A stretch of 29,806 nucleotides of DNA from Ignavibacteria bacterium (lineage in GTDB: Bacteria > Bacteroidota > Ignavibacteria > UBA10030 > UBA6906), in NCBI GenBank assembly GCA_029859455.1, contig JAOUDE010000002.1:1-29806 (forward strand), written 5' to 3'. Below, one piece after another: positions 1-6,594 of the stretch. The notes under the pieces were generated by a model that saw only the letters and a list, made by a program, of their open reading frames with translations, ran no database searches and was not told the origin of the DNA. Within the stretch, counting starts at the first letter, position 1; each line of letters opens with the position of its first letter. The position numbers and the translations under genes were made by a program.

Positions 1-1
1 A

Positions 2-184
2 ATGGAGCATGAGCGCTTTCCCGCCGACCTTGCCCCCTACCTGGAGTCACACGGCTATCGGGTGGACAAGCTCGATCCGTTCGCGTTTTACCTCGGTGCA
101 ATCCATGCGGTCACCAGGGATGCTGACGGGCGCTTCACCGGCGTAGCGGAAATTCGACGCGACGGAACTACTGGAGGAGTCTGA
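2..184 (+). CDS. ggt: Gamma-glutamyltranspeptidase, C-terminal end (partial)
   Basis: Only the last 60 codons are visible; the gene enters from the left edge, so the first Met seen is probably internal. The residues fit the end of the GGT small subunit: a stretch of the form L-x-x-x-G-Y-x-V, then a YLGAIHAV segment, and the closing G-V-A-E-I-R-R-D-G-T-T-G-G-V, which matches the family's usual terminal A-D-x-R-R-D-G-x-A-x-G. GGT is a secreted or periplasmic N-terminal-nucleophile enzyme that cleaves or transfers the gamma-glutamyl group of glutathione and related compounds; its catalytic Thr lies outside the window. The next gene starts 5 bases downstream, so the two are probably co-transcribed. 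The assignment rests on a short C-terminal signature and on the fit of the downstream amidase genes. Confidence 0.72.
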   Translation: MEHERFPADLAPYLESHGYRVDKLDPFAFYLGAIHAVTRDADGRFTGVAEIRRDGTTGGV

Positions 185-189
185 CCTCA

Positions 190-960
190 ATGGCGGACAA
201 ACTCCCCCTGCTGATCTCCGTTCCGCACGGAGGAACCACCATCCCGGAGGAGCTTTCCGACCGGCATTCGTTGTCGCCCGGGGACATTCTTGACGATATC
301 GATCCGTTTACTCTTTCAGTGTATGATTTTGGATCAGCCGTTGAAGAACAACTGGCGGCCGATATCGCACGGCCGTTCATCGACCTGAACCGATCGGCGG
401 ATCAGCTTCCTCCTGCCTTCCCGGACGGTGTGATCAAGAGTGAAACATGCCAGAAGGTCCCGGTCTACCGCCCCGGCTCGGAACCTGACCCCGTGCTGAT
501 CCGGAACCTTCTCGCCCGTTATCACGAACCCTATCACGCAGAGCTCTCGAGACTTCTCAGACAGGACAGCATCCTGATGATGATCGATTGCCATTCCATG
601 TCCGAATACCCGCCGCCGATTGCAGCAGACCGGTCGGTCAGAAGACCGCTGGTGAACCTCGGGGATCTGGACGGGCATTCCTGCCCGGCCGAAATCACAG
701 TCCTGCTGGCGGAGGCTTTCGTGAAATGCTTCGAGATCACCAGGACCGACGTGTTGATCAATCTGCCGTTCAAGGGAGGTTATATCACCCGGAATCACGG
801 AAACGGAGCAAAGCCGGTTATCCAGGTCGAGCTGAACCGGGTCCTCTACCTTGATCCCGCACATCCCCGGAGAATGGACTCCGCTCGTGTTTCGGATGTC
901 TGCGCCAGAATGAAGTCGACTCTGAGACTCTTCCATCAAATATGGCGTGGAGAAGGATGA
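190..960 (+). CDS. N-formylglutamate amidohydrolase family protein
   Basis: This 256-residue cytosolic protein has the N-formylglutamate amidohydrolase (HutG/FGase) fold signatures: SVPHGG at residues 10-15, FIDLNRS near 60-67, DCHSMS near 133-138, and YITRNHGNG followed by VIQVELNR near 199-216. Known members hydrolyse N-formyl-L-glutamate to formate and glutamate using a metal bound by conserved His and Glu residues, the last step of one histidine degradation route. No hut genes are visible here, so the true substrate may be another N-acyl or gamma-glutamyl compound. It lies 5 bases after the GGT gene, whose last codons supply the GGAGGAG ribosome binding site, and it overlaps the next gene by ATGA. 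Family membership is clear; the substrate is inferred only. Confidence 0.85.
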   Translation: MADKLPLLISVPHGGTTIPEELSDRHSLSPGDILDDIDPFTLSVYDFGSAVEEQLAADIARPFIDLNRSADQLPPAFPDGVIKSETCQKVPVYRPGSEPDPVLIRNLLARYHEPYHAELSRLLRQDSILMMIDCHSMSEYPPPIAADRSVRRPLVNLGDLDGHSCPAEITVLLAEAFVKCFEITRTDVLINLPFKGGYITRNHGNGAKPVIQVELNRVLYLDPAHPRRMDSARVSDVCARMKSTLRLFHQIWRGEG

Positions 961-1823
961 ACGGTACGCCGGAGAATCTGCTGGTTGCCGCAATTCAGAT
1001 GAATGCCGGTCCCGACCGTGAACGGAATCATGCGACTGCGCTCCGGCTCATGACGGAAGCAGCTGACAGTGGCGCGAGGCTTGTTGCACTTCCGGAGAAT
1101 TTTTCGTACATCGGAGACCACCCGGTGGCAAAACTGGCTAATGCGGAGGATCCGGAGAACAGTCCTTCGCTGGACCTGATCCGATCAACGGCGGTGAAGA
1201 AGAATATCTCCATTGTCGGCGGAAGCATTCCCCTCAGGACGGCGGACCCGGCAAAGGTAACCAACACCACCTTCGTCATCGATCAGTCCGGCATCCCGAT
1301 CGCCCGATACGACAAGATCCACCTGTTCGATGCCAACCTTGGCGGAGCGAAATCGTTCAGGGAATCGGAGTATGTCCGCCCGGGGGCCCTCCCGGTCTGT
1401 GTCAACATCCGCGGGTGGGAGATGGGACTCAGCATCTGTTACGACCTCCGTTTCCCGGAGCATTACCGCATTCTGGCCGCAGAAGGCGCCACGGTTTTCC
1501 TGGTTCCGTCCGCGTTCACCGTGGAAACCGGAAGAGCCCATTGGGAGATACTTCTTCGGGCGCGGGCCATCGAGAATCTGTGTTACGTGGTTGCCCCCGC
1601 CCAATGGGGAAGACATACGGCGGCCAGGGAAAGCTACGGACGGACCACGGTGGTCAGCCCCTGGGGAGAGATAATTGCCGAGCTCCACGACGGAGAAGGT
1701 ATTGTGCTGTGTGAGCTTGATCAATCGCTGTTATCCGGGGCTCGTGCGAAATTGCCGGGCATTCGTACAGCCACGTTCAGGGGAGACCGGAACATCATCA
1801 CACAGAAAAGAGATGATAAATGA
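957..1823 (+). CDS. Nit1-type carbon-nitrogen hydrolase, probable deaminated glutathione amidase
   Basis: This 288-residue nitrilase-superfamily enzyme has a complete Glu-Lys-Cys triad: E47 in LPENF, K120 in YDKIHLFD and C161 in SICYDLRFPEHYR. The blocks VPSAF, HWEILLRARAIE, YVVAPAQWGRH, SYGRTTVVSPWG are the hallmark of the Nit1/YbeM branch, which removes the side amide of deaminated glutathione as metabolite repair. I chose the ATG at 957 because it overlaps the stop of the preceding gene as ATGA and has GGAGAAGG just upstream; an ATG at 942 in the same frame would add five residues but has no ribosome binding site. Its position after a GGT and an FGase-like gene supports a role in gamma-glutamyl and glutathione catabolism. 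General omega-amidase activity is the main alternative. Confidence 0.88.
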   Translation: MNGTPENLLVAAIQMNAGPDRERNHATALRLMTEAADSGARLVALPENFSYIGDHPVAKLANAEDPENSPSLDLIRSTAVKKNISIVGGSIPLRTADPAKVTNTTFVIDQSGIPIARYDKIHLFDANLGGAKSFRESEYVRPGALPVCVNIRGWEMGLSICYDLRFPEHYRILAAEGATVFLVPSAFTVETGRAHWEILLRARAIENLCYVVAPAQWGRHTAARESYGRTTVVSPWGEIIAELHDGEGIVLCELDQSLLSGARAKLPGIRTATFRGDRNIITQKRDDK

Positions 1824-2200
1824 TCCCATCTGCTCTCTCATTGATACAATATGAAGACTCCGGAATCGGGGTCGTCATGTTCCTCATCATCCTCGCTTTG
1901 GGAATTGTCGTTCTCATCGGTGCTTGGAAAGTGTTCGAGAAAGCGGGAAAGCCGGGATGGGGCTGCCTGGTTCCGATCTATAATATCATCCTTCTGCTCG
2001 AAATTGTCGGCCGCCCGGTCTGGTGGGTGGTGCTCTGTCTCATCCCGTTCGTGAACGTAATCGTTTCCATCATCCTCTCGCTCGATCTGGCCCGGAAGTT
2101 CGGACAGGGAACAGGTTTCGGTCTGGGAATATTCTTTTTCGGGTTCATTTTTGTCCCGATTCTTGGATTCGGGGACGCCCGCTACCAGGCGGGAGCATAA
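1820..2200 (+). CDS. DUF5684 small integral membrane protein
   Basis: The 126-residue protein is almost entirely hydrophobic. Three or four membrane segments can be seen, at about residues 15-36, 47-63, 66-88 and 96-116. A conserved-looking core K-A-G-K-P-G-W-G-C-L-V-P-I-Y-N with later P-V-W-W-V-V-L matches the DUF5684 family, whose members are often found alone or near signal peptidase genes; their function is not known. It starts with an ATGA overlap with the amidase gene, which suggests translational coupling. No catalytic motif is visible and I do not assign a role. Confidence 0.75.
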   Translation: MIPSALSLIQYEDSGIGVVMFLIILALGIVVLIGAWKVFEKAGKPGWGCLVPIYNIILLLEIVGRPVWWVVLCLIPFVNVIVSIILSLDLARKFGQGTGFGLGIFFFGFIFVPILGFGDARYQAGA

Positions 2201-2215
2201 GACAGACCTCCGCCG

Positions 2216-2593
2216 ATGCGACTCACAAAAGAGCAATTCCTAGAAAAACTTCCACTCCCTGCGACGCCGAAATGGCCTGAAGGTGTATGGGACATCGAAG
2301 CATTCCGTCACGGGACGCTCTCTGTTCTCCTGTTCACTCCAAGGGGAACGGATTATCAGACCAACCATACGCAGGATGAATTGTATTTCATTATCGGCGG
2401 CAGCGGAGTATTCGAATCGGGGGCCGAGACGTTTGAATTTGCGGAGGGCGACGTTCTGTTCGTTCCGGCAGGCAGGAACCACCGCTTTCAGAGATTCTCC
2501 GATGACCTGGTTACGTGGGCGGTATTCTACGGACCCCAGGGAGGAGAAGAACAGCAGCAACAAAACACCATTCAACCAAAGGAGAAACCATGA
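2216..2593 (+). CDS. Single-domain cupin protein
   Basis: The 125-residue protein has one cupin barrel. Motif 1 is around NHTQDELYFIIGGSG (residues 44-60) and motif 2 around EGDVLFVPAGRNHRF (about 76-90). His, Gln/Glu and the second-motif His could bind one metal ion. The C-terminal tail is Gln-rich (EEQQQQN) and lies outside the barrel. Small cupins of this type range from sugar isomerases to dioxygenases and plain binding proteins, so no reaction is assigned. It follows the DUF5684 gene by 15 bases and its stop overlaps the mscL start as ATGA, which makes it part of the same transcript. Confidence 0.8.
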   Translation: MRLTKEQFLEKLPLPATPKWPEGVWDIEAFRHGTLSVLLFTPRGTDYQTNHTQDELYFIIGGSGVFESGAETFEFAEGDVLFVPAGRNHRFQRFSDDLVTWAVFYGPQGGEEQQQQNTIQPKEKP

Positions 2594-3045
2594 TAAAAGA
2601 ATTCAAGGAATTCGCCATGCGGGGCAACGTCGTCGACATGGCGGTCGGTATCATCATCGGAGGCGCATTCGGTACGATCGTCACGAGCCTCGTGAGTGAT
2701 GTGCTGATGCCGCCGATCGGTTTGATGCTCGGCGGGGTCGATTTTGCCAACTTCTTTATGGTCCTCAAGGAAGGAGCTGTGCCGGGCCCGTATGCTGCTC
2801 TTGCTGATGCTCAAGCAGCCGGCGCGGTCACAATGAACTACGGTATCTGGTTCAACTCCGTCATCAGTTTCCTGATTATTGCCTTCGCAGTCTTCCTGCT
2901 GATCAAGGGTATCAACAACATGAAGCGCAAGGAAGAGGCGGCACCAGCGGCACCGACAACAAAGGAATGCGGATTCTGCTTCTCTGCGATCCCGATCAAG
3001 GCGACAAAATGTCCGAACTGCACCTCATCGCTCGGCAAGTCCTAG
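2590..3045 (+). CDS. mscL: Large-conductance mechanosensitive channel MscL with C-terminal zinc-ribbon-like tail
   Basis: This is a 151-residue MscL, the inner-membrane pentameric pore that releases solutes on hypo-osmotic shock. The N-terminal helix MIKEFKEFAMRGNVVDMAVG and the glycine-rich first membrane segment with VSDVLMPPIG are typical, and the second segment runs about 87-107 (WFNSVISFLIIAFAVFLL). After the usual KGINNMKRKEE helix there is an extra element with two Cys pairs, C127/C130 and C141/C144 (CGFC, then CPNC), which looks like a small zinc ribbon; tails of this kind occur in some other MscL proteins. The ATG at 2590 is chosen because it matches the family N terminus, has GGAG 5 bases upstream, and overlaps the cupin stop as ATGA. 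Confidence 0.96.
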   Translation: MIKEFKEFAMRGNVVDMAVGIIIGGAFGTIVTSLVSDVLMPPIGLMLGGVDFANFFMVLKEGAVPGPYAALADAQAAGAVTMNYGIWFNSVISFLIIAFAVFLLIKGINNMKRKEEAAPAAPTTKECGFCFSAIPIKATKCPNCTSSLGKS

Positions 3046-3070
3046 CAGGTTACTGACAAACGCGGAATCA

Positions 3071-3110
3071 TGTCATTGCGAGTCCGCCGAAGGGCGGACG
3101 AAGCAATCTG
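3071..3110. repeat. REP-like dispersed hairpin repeat
   Basis: The sequence GTCATTGCGAG ... GAAGCAATCT encloses an inverted repeat. GTCCGCC (3082-3088) pairs exactly with GGCGGAC (3093-3099) around a 4-base loop, and ATTGC (3075-3079) pairs with GCAAT (3103-3107) outside it. The wording closely resembles the abundant intergenic repeats of the GTCATTGCGAG...CGAAGCAATCTC type that I recall from many environmental bacterial genomes. It lies just after mscL, outside any gene. Confidence 0.6.
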
Positions 3111-3195
3111 AAATGAGGATGAACCAGGCAGGGACTTCCCCGTGTCATCCCGAAGCGTTCTGCTTGAAGGGACCTTTCAGAGCGGTAACACACAA

Positions 3196-3223
3196 AAAAA
3201 GGACCGGATCACCGGTCCTTTTT
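3196..3223. terminator. Bidirectional rho-independent terminator
   Basis: AAAAAGGACCGG (3196-3207) and CCGGTCCTTTTT (3212-3223) form a perfect 12-base-pair stem with the loop ATCA. Seven As on the left and five Ts on the right make it work on both strands. It sits between the convergent mscL (plus) and gcvH (minus) genes, 20 bases past the gcvH stop, and should end both transcripts. Confidence 0.9.
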
Positions 3224-3242
3224 CCTGTGTAGCACCAGCAGA

Positions 3243-3623
3243 TCATTTTCCGACATGCTTCCTGTACGCGCCCTGATCGAGCAGACTGGCCTGGTCCGGT
3301 TGACCTGACAGAGTAACCTTGAGCATCCATCCTTTGCCGTACGGGTCCTGGTTCACAAGTTCCGGTGTCCCTTCCAGGTCCGTATTCACAGATTCAACAG
3401 TCCCTGAAACCGGTGCCACAAGGTCGGACACTGCTTTCACGGCTTCGATCGTTCCGAAGGTTTCACCCGCGGTGATCTTCGTTCCCTGCCCGGGGAGCTC
3501 GACGAACACGATGTCGCCCAGTTCTTCCTGAGCGTAATCGGTAATCCCGATCGTTCCTGTCTTCCCGTCGATCAGAATCCATTCATGGTCTTTTGTGTAA
3601 CGGAGGTTTTCCGGAACATTCAT
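3243..3623 (-). CDS. gcvH: Glycine cleavage system H protein
   Basis: The 126-residue protein is the lipoylated carrier that moves the aminomethyl group between GcvP, GcvT and the dihydrolipoyl dehydrogenase. The N terminus P-E-N-L-R-Y-T-K-D-H-E-W, then GITDYAQEELGDIVFVELP, and the lipoylation site ESVKA-like IEAVKAVSD with K63 are all typical; VNTDLEGTPELVNQDPYGKGWM follows as in the family. The ribosome binding site AGGGA lies 6 bases before the ATG. It is the last gene of an efp-accB-accC-gcvH unit, 33 bases after the accC stop, and ends at a strong terminator. Genes for GcvT and GcvP are not in the window. Sharing an operon with the biotin carrier AccB is unusual but may simply reflect common expression. 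Confidence 0.97.
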   Translation of the reverse strand: MNVPENLRYTKDHEWILIDGKTGTIGITDYAQEELGDIVFVELPGQGTKITAGETFGTIEAVKAVSDLVAPVSGTVESVNTDLEGTPELVNQDPYGKGWMLKVTLSGQPDQASLLDQGAYRKHVGK

Positions 3624-3656
3624 GGTTATTCCCTGGTTAGCTGAGACGGTTGCCTG

Positions 3657-5009
3657 TTATCCCGACGCGCCCGGCTCATACGTGAAGGATTGGAGGAAGC
3701 TGGTATCGAATTCCCCCGATCTAAATCGTTTGTCCATCATCACCTGCTGATGAAACGGAATCGTCGTGTGGATACCCTCGACGGTGAATTCATCCAGCGC
3801 CGATGACATCTTGTTGATCGCCCCTTCACGATTCTGAGCAAACACAATCAGCTTGGCAATCAGTGAATCATAGTGGGGCGGGACGGAGTAACCGGCGTAG
3901 CAGTGGGTGTCGACCCGGACGCCGAACCCGCCCGGCATATGGAACCCGGTGACCAGTCCCGGCGATGGACGGAAGTTTTTTTCCGGGTTTTCGGCATTGA
4001 TCCTGCATTCGATTGAATGACCTCGCTGCTTGATCTTCCGACGCGGCAGCTTCTGTCCGGCCGCCACCCGGAGCTGGAGTTTGATCAGGTCGTGACTGGT
4101 GACCATTTCGGTGACGGGGTGTTCAACCTGAATCCGGGTATTCATTTCCATGAAGTAGAAATTCTTGTCCTTGTCGACAAGAAATTCGATCGTCCCGGCG
4201 TTTTCATAACCGACAGCTACACATCCCTTGATAGCTGCATTCCCCATCGCATCGCGCAGTTGCTGGTCTACGGCGGGTGAGGGTGATTCCTCGATCAGTT
4301 TCTGATGTCGGCGCTGAACAGAGCAGTCGCGTTCCCCCAGGTGGATGACAGTACCATGCTGATCACCAAACACCTGGATCTCCACATGACGGGGCTGTTC
4401 GATGTATTTCTCCATATAAAGATCTGGATTGGAGAACCCCTGTTCCGCTTCATGGCTCGCAGTAGCGAACGCGTTTTCAACCTCACTCTCTTCCCGTACG
4501 ATCCGCATCCCTCTTCCCCCACCGCCCGCCACTGCCTTGAGGATGATGGGAAAACCGATGCTCCTTGCTATCTCCACCGCTGCACCAGCTGATTCGATGA
4601 CTCCCTCACTGCCCGGCACGACAGGAACCCCCGCCTTCTTCATCGTCTCCTTCGCCAGAGCCTTGTCACCCATCTTCGAGATCATATCGGGACTCGGTCC
4701 GATGAATTTCATCCCGGACGTCGTACAGATTTCCGCAAAGCTCGCATTCTCGGCAAGGAACCCGTATCCCGGATGAATGGCATCCGCCCCGGTGACTTCC
4801 GCCGCGGCGATGATGCGGGGGATCTTGAGATAGCTCTCTTTCCCCGCCGGAGGGCCGATGCACACCGCTTCGTCAGCAAACCGGACGTGCAGTGAATCGC
4901 GGTCTGCCGTCGAGTATACCGCAACGGTTTTGATACCGAACTGCTTGCACACGCGGATCACCCGAAGGGCGATTTCCCCGCGGTTGGCAATCAGGACCTT
5001 CTTGAACAC
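3657..5009 (-). CDS. accC: Biotin carboxylase subunit of acetyl-CoA carboxylase
   Basis: The 450-residue protein is a full-length ATP-grasp biotin carboxylase, which uses ATP and bicarbonate to carboxylate the biotin on AccB in the first step of fatty acid synthesis. Visible markers are the N-terminal KVLIANRGEIALRVIR, HPGYGFLAEN, the glycine-rich ATP loop AVAGGGGRGM near residues 162-171, YIEQPRHVEIQ, and the catalytic-site block MEMNTRIQVEHPVTE near 290-304. The start is GTG, preceded by CGGAG 9-10 bases upstream and matching the usual M-F-K-K-V-L start. It follows accB by 24 bases. Stand-alone biotin carboxylases also serve propionyl-CoA or pyruvate carboxylases, but the adjacent short AccB makes acetyl-CoA carboxylase most likely. 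Confidence 0.96.
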   Translation of the reverse strand: MFKKVLIANRGEIALRVIRVCKQFGIKTVAVYSTADRDSLHVRFADEAVCIGPPAGKESYLKIPRIIAAAEVTGADAIHPGYGFLAENASFAEICTTSGMKFIGPSPDMISKMGDKALAKETMKKAGVPVVPGSEGVIESAGAAVEIARSIGFPIILKAVAGGGGRGMRIVREESEVENAFATASHEAEQGFSNPDLYMEKYIEQPRHVEIQVFGDQHGTVIHLGERDCSVQRRHQKLIEESPSPAVDQQLRDAMGNAAIKGCVAVGYENAGTIEFLVDKDKNFYFMEMNTRIQVEHPVTEMVTSHDLIKLQLRVAAGQKLPRRKIKQRGHSIECRINAENPEKNFRPSPGLVTGFHMPGGFGVRVDTHCYAGYSVPPHYDSLIAKLIVFAQNREGAINKMSSALDEFTVEGIHTTIPFHQQVMMDKRFRSGEFDTSFLQSFTYEPGASG

Positions 5010-5033
5010 AGGCAGCGCTCCGGGGTCAGTATA

Positions 5034-5483
5034 TCAGGATTTGTCAATGAGGAACAAAGGTTGATCGTATTCCACCGGCTGGCCGTTCTCAACGAGGACT
5101 TTCACGATCTTTCCTTCAACATCGGACTCAATTTCATTCATGAGCTTCATCGCCTCGACGATACAGAGCACGGCACCAGCCTGAACCACAGAACCAACCT
5201 CGACAAACGGAGCCGAATCCGGCGCGGGGGATCTGTAGAATGTTCCAACAATCGGCGATCTGATTTCGTGATGAGAAGCCGGTGTTTCAGCGGGAGGAGA
5301 AGCAGCAGCCGCGGGCGGAGGCGGCGTGGGAGCCTGCGGAGCCATCACAACCTCACGGAGCCCTGGAGGCGGAGCGGGGTGTTTCGCCACCTTGACCCGC
5401 TTCCCTTCCTCTTCAATCTCGATCTCGTCCGCGTTGCTCTCAGAAAGGAGCTTCAGCAGTCTCTCTATGAATTCCAGATCCAT
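5034..5483 (-). CDS. accB: Biotin carboxyl carrier protein of acetyl-CoA carboxylase
   Basis: The 149-residue protein has the AccB plan. An N-terminal helix region (about 1-35, with LLSESNADEIEIEEEGKRV) is followed by a Pro/Ala-rich flexible linker (about 36-70) and a biotinyl domain (about 73-148). The biotin attachment site EAMKLMNEI places biotin on K113, and SPIVGTFYRSPAPDS marks the thumb-containing AccB type. It carries the carboxyl group from AccC to the carboxyltransferase, whose AccA/AccD genes are not in this window. GGAG lies 5 bases before the ATG. The gene is 66 bases downstream of efp, an efp-accB-accC order that is common across bacteria. Confidence 0.96.
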   Translation of the reverse strand: MDLEFIERLLKLLSESNADEIEIEEEGKRVKVAKHPAPPPGLREVVMAPQAPTPPPPAAAASPPAETPASHHEIRSPIVGTFYRSPAPDSAPFVEVGSVVQAGAVLCIVEAMKLMNEIESDVEGKIVKVLVENGQPVEYDQPLFLIDKS

Positions 5484-5549
5484 ACATGCTCCACTATTCG
5501 TGATTCCGGCAGGAGTCCCGGTCCCAGGGAAAAGACAGACTCAGGGAAG

Positions 5550-6116
5550 TTAATTCGATTTGACCCGTTCGATGTAGTTTCCCGTGCGGGTGTCGATCCG
5601 GAGAAGGTCCCCTTCATTGATAAAGAGAGGGACGTTCACCGTTGCACCAGTTTCCAGTTGTGCAGGCTTGGTCGTGTTGCTCGCCGTGTCCCCCCGGACG
5701 CCGGGCACCGTCTCCACAACTTCAAGTTCAACACTGACCGGTAGTTCTATCCCCGTAATGTCGGTCCCGTTCATGAGAATATCAATCGATTCGCCATCTT
5801 TCATGAAACGGGCGCCGTCTCCGATCTGTTCCTCCGTCACCGTCAGTTGCTCGAACGTGTCCTTGTCCATAAATACGTACCCGGCAGATTCACGGTACAA
5901 GAACTGGTATTCTCTGCGGTCTATCCGTATAACATCGACCGACTCGCCTGCCCTGAATCGATTTTCAATCACTTTGCCGTTTTTCAGGTTTTTCAGCCGC
6001 GTTCTCACAAAGGCACGCCAGTTACCCGGATTCACATGCTGAAACTCGACCACAGTCCAGAGTTCATTGTTATACTTGATCACCAAACCAGGGCGGAAAT
6101 CTGACGTTGATCCCAT
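5550..6116 (-). CDS. efp: Elongation factor P, variant without the modifiable tip lysine
   Basis: EF-P binds between the ribosomal P and E sites and relieves stalling at polyproline stretches. This copy is 188 residues, the normal length, when begun at the ATG at 6116. That ATG has AGGAG upstream and gives the family start T-S-D-F-R-P-G; a GTG 30 bases upstream would add ten atypical residues. All three domains are present: VVEFQHVNPGNWRAFVRTRLKN in domain I, FLYRESAGYVFMDKDTFEQ in domain II, and PGVRGDT...NVPLFINEGDLLRIDTRTGNYIERV in domain III. The domain I loop reads PGNWRA, so Asn32 stands where E. coli has the beta-lysylated Lys34 and Pseudomonas-type proteins have an Arg. It is the first gene of the efp-accB-accC-gcvH unit. 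Confidence 0.95.
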   Translation of the reverse strand: MGSTSDFRPGLVIKYNNELWTVVEFQHVNPGNWRAFVRTRLKNLKNGKVIENRFRAGESVDVIRIDRREYQFLYRESAGYVFMDKDTFEQLTVTEEQIGDGARFMKDGESIDILMNGTDITGIELPVSVELEVVETVPGVRGDTASNTTKPAQLETGATVNVPLFINEGDLLRIDTRTGNYIERVKSN

Positions 6117-6178
6117 ACAGGGGATGTTCTCCTCTTGCTTGCGCACTCAATGGAAATTGTATCGGGAAGCGGGAGAAA

Positions 6179-6207
6179 AATATAACGAGGTAGGCCCTGA
6201 AAGTCAA
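6179..6207 (-). promoter_or_regulatory. Sigma70-like promoter of the efp-accB-accC-gcvH unit
   Basis: Read on the minus strand, TTGACT (6207-6202) and TATATT (6184-6179) are 17 bases apart. The expected start of transcription is near 6172, giving a leader of roughly 55 bases before the efp ATG. The -35 box lies only 10 bases from the -35 box of the divergent lipoprotein promoter. Confidence 0.65.
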
Positions 6208-6217
6208 GAATGAGAAG

Positions 6218-6246
6218 TTGACACAAACGAACCTCTTTATTATGAT
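6218..6246 (+). promoter_or_regulatory. Sigma70 consensus promoter of the DUF4296-like lipoprotein gene
   Basis: TTGACA (6218-6223) and TATGAT (6241-6246) are separated by exactly 17 bases, close to the textbook consensus. The predicted transcript starts near 6253 and the GGAGA ribosome binding site at 6262-6266 sits 4 bases before the ATG at 6271. This is the strongest-looking promoter in the window. Confidence 0.75.
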
Positions 6247-6270
6247 GCAGAATCACCAACTGGAGACAAA

Positions 6271-6594
6271 ATGACACACCGGGTGACACTCTGCATCATT
6301 CTTGCTGTCGCCGGATGCGCGGTAGAACAACCTCCCGACGACGTTCTGGATCAGGAACTCTTCGCAACCGTGTATGCGGAGCTTGTCGAGAATGAACGGA
6401 CGCTCTCACAATGGACAACGTACAACATCCGGAAGTACCATCCTGATTCCACGCTTGCAAAGGCAGGTGTGACGCGTGAACAAATGGTGGCGACGATGGA
6501 GTACTACAATCAGGAACCGGAACGTTGGCAGGAATTCTATCTCGACGTTGTGAAACGGCTGGAGGGTCTGCAGGAGACTCAGTCCGGCCCCTGA
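6271..6594 (+). CDS. DUF4296-like small lipoprotein
   Basis: The 107-residue protein starts with a short signal peptide ending in the lipobox L-A-V-A-G-C, so Cys16 would be lipid-modified and the protein anchored in the envelope. The rest is helical and charged. The part Y-H-P-D-S-T-L-A-K-A-G-V-T-R-E-Q-M-V-A-T followed by Y-Y-N-Q-E-P-E-R-W and a final VVKRLEGL resembles DUF4296, a lipoprotein family of unknown function found mainly in Bacteroidota. It has its own strong promoter and ribosome binding site. Its stop codon lies inside the 3' end of the convergent histidine kinase gene, a 16-base tail-to-tail overlap. The lipoprotein call is firm; the family call is by resemblance of the C-terminal half. 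Confidence 0.75.
   Translation: MTHRVTLCIILAVAGCAVEQPPDDVLDQELFATVYAELVENERTLSQWTTYNIRKYHPDSTLAKAGVTREQMVATMEYYNQEPERWQEFYLDVVKRLEGLQETQSGP

Noticed and set aside
334..993. A 219-residue open frame on the minus strand over the FGase-like and amidase genes.
   Set aside because: It covers the joint of two well-supported genes and has no protein family features.
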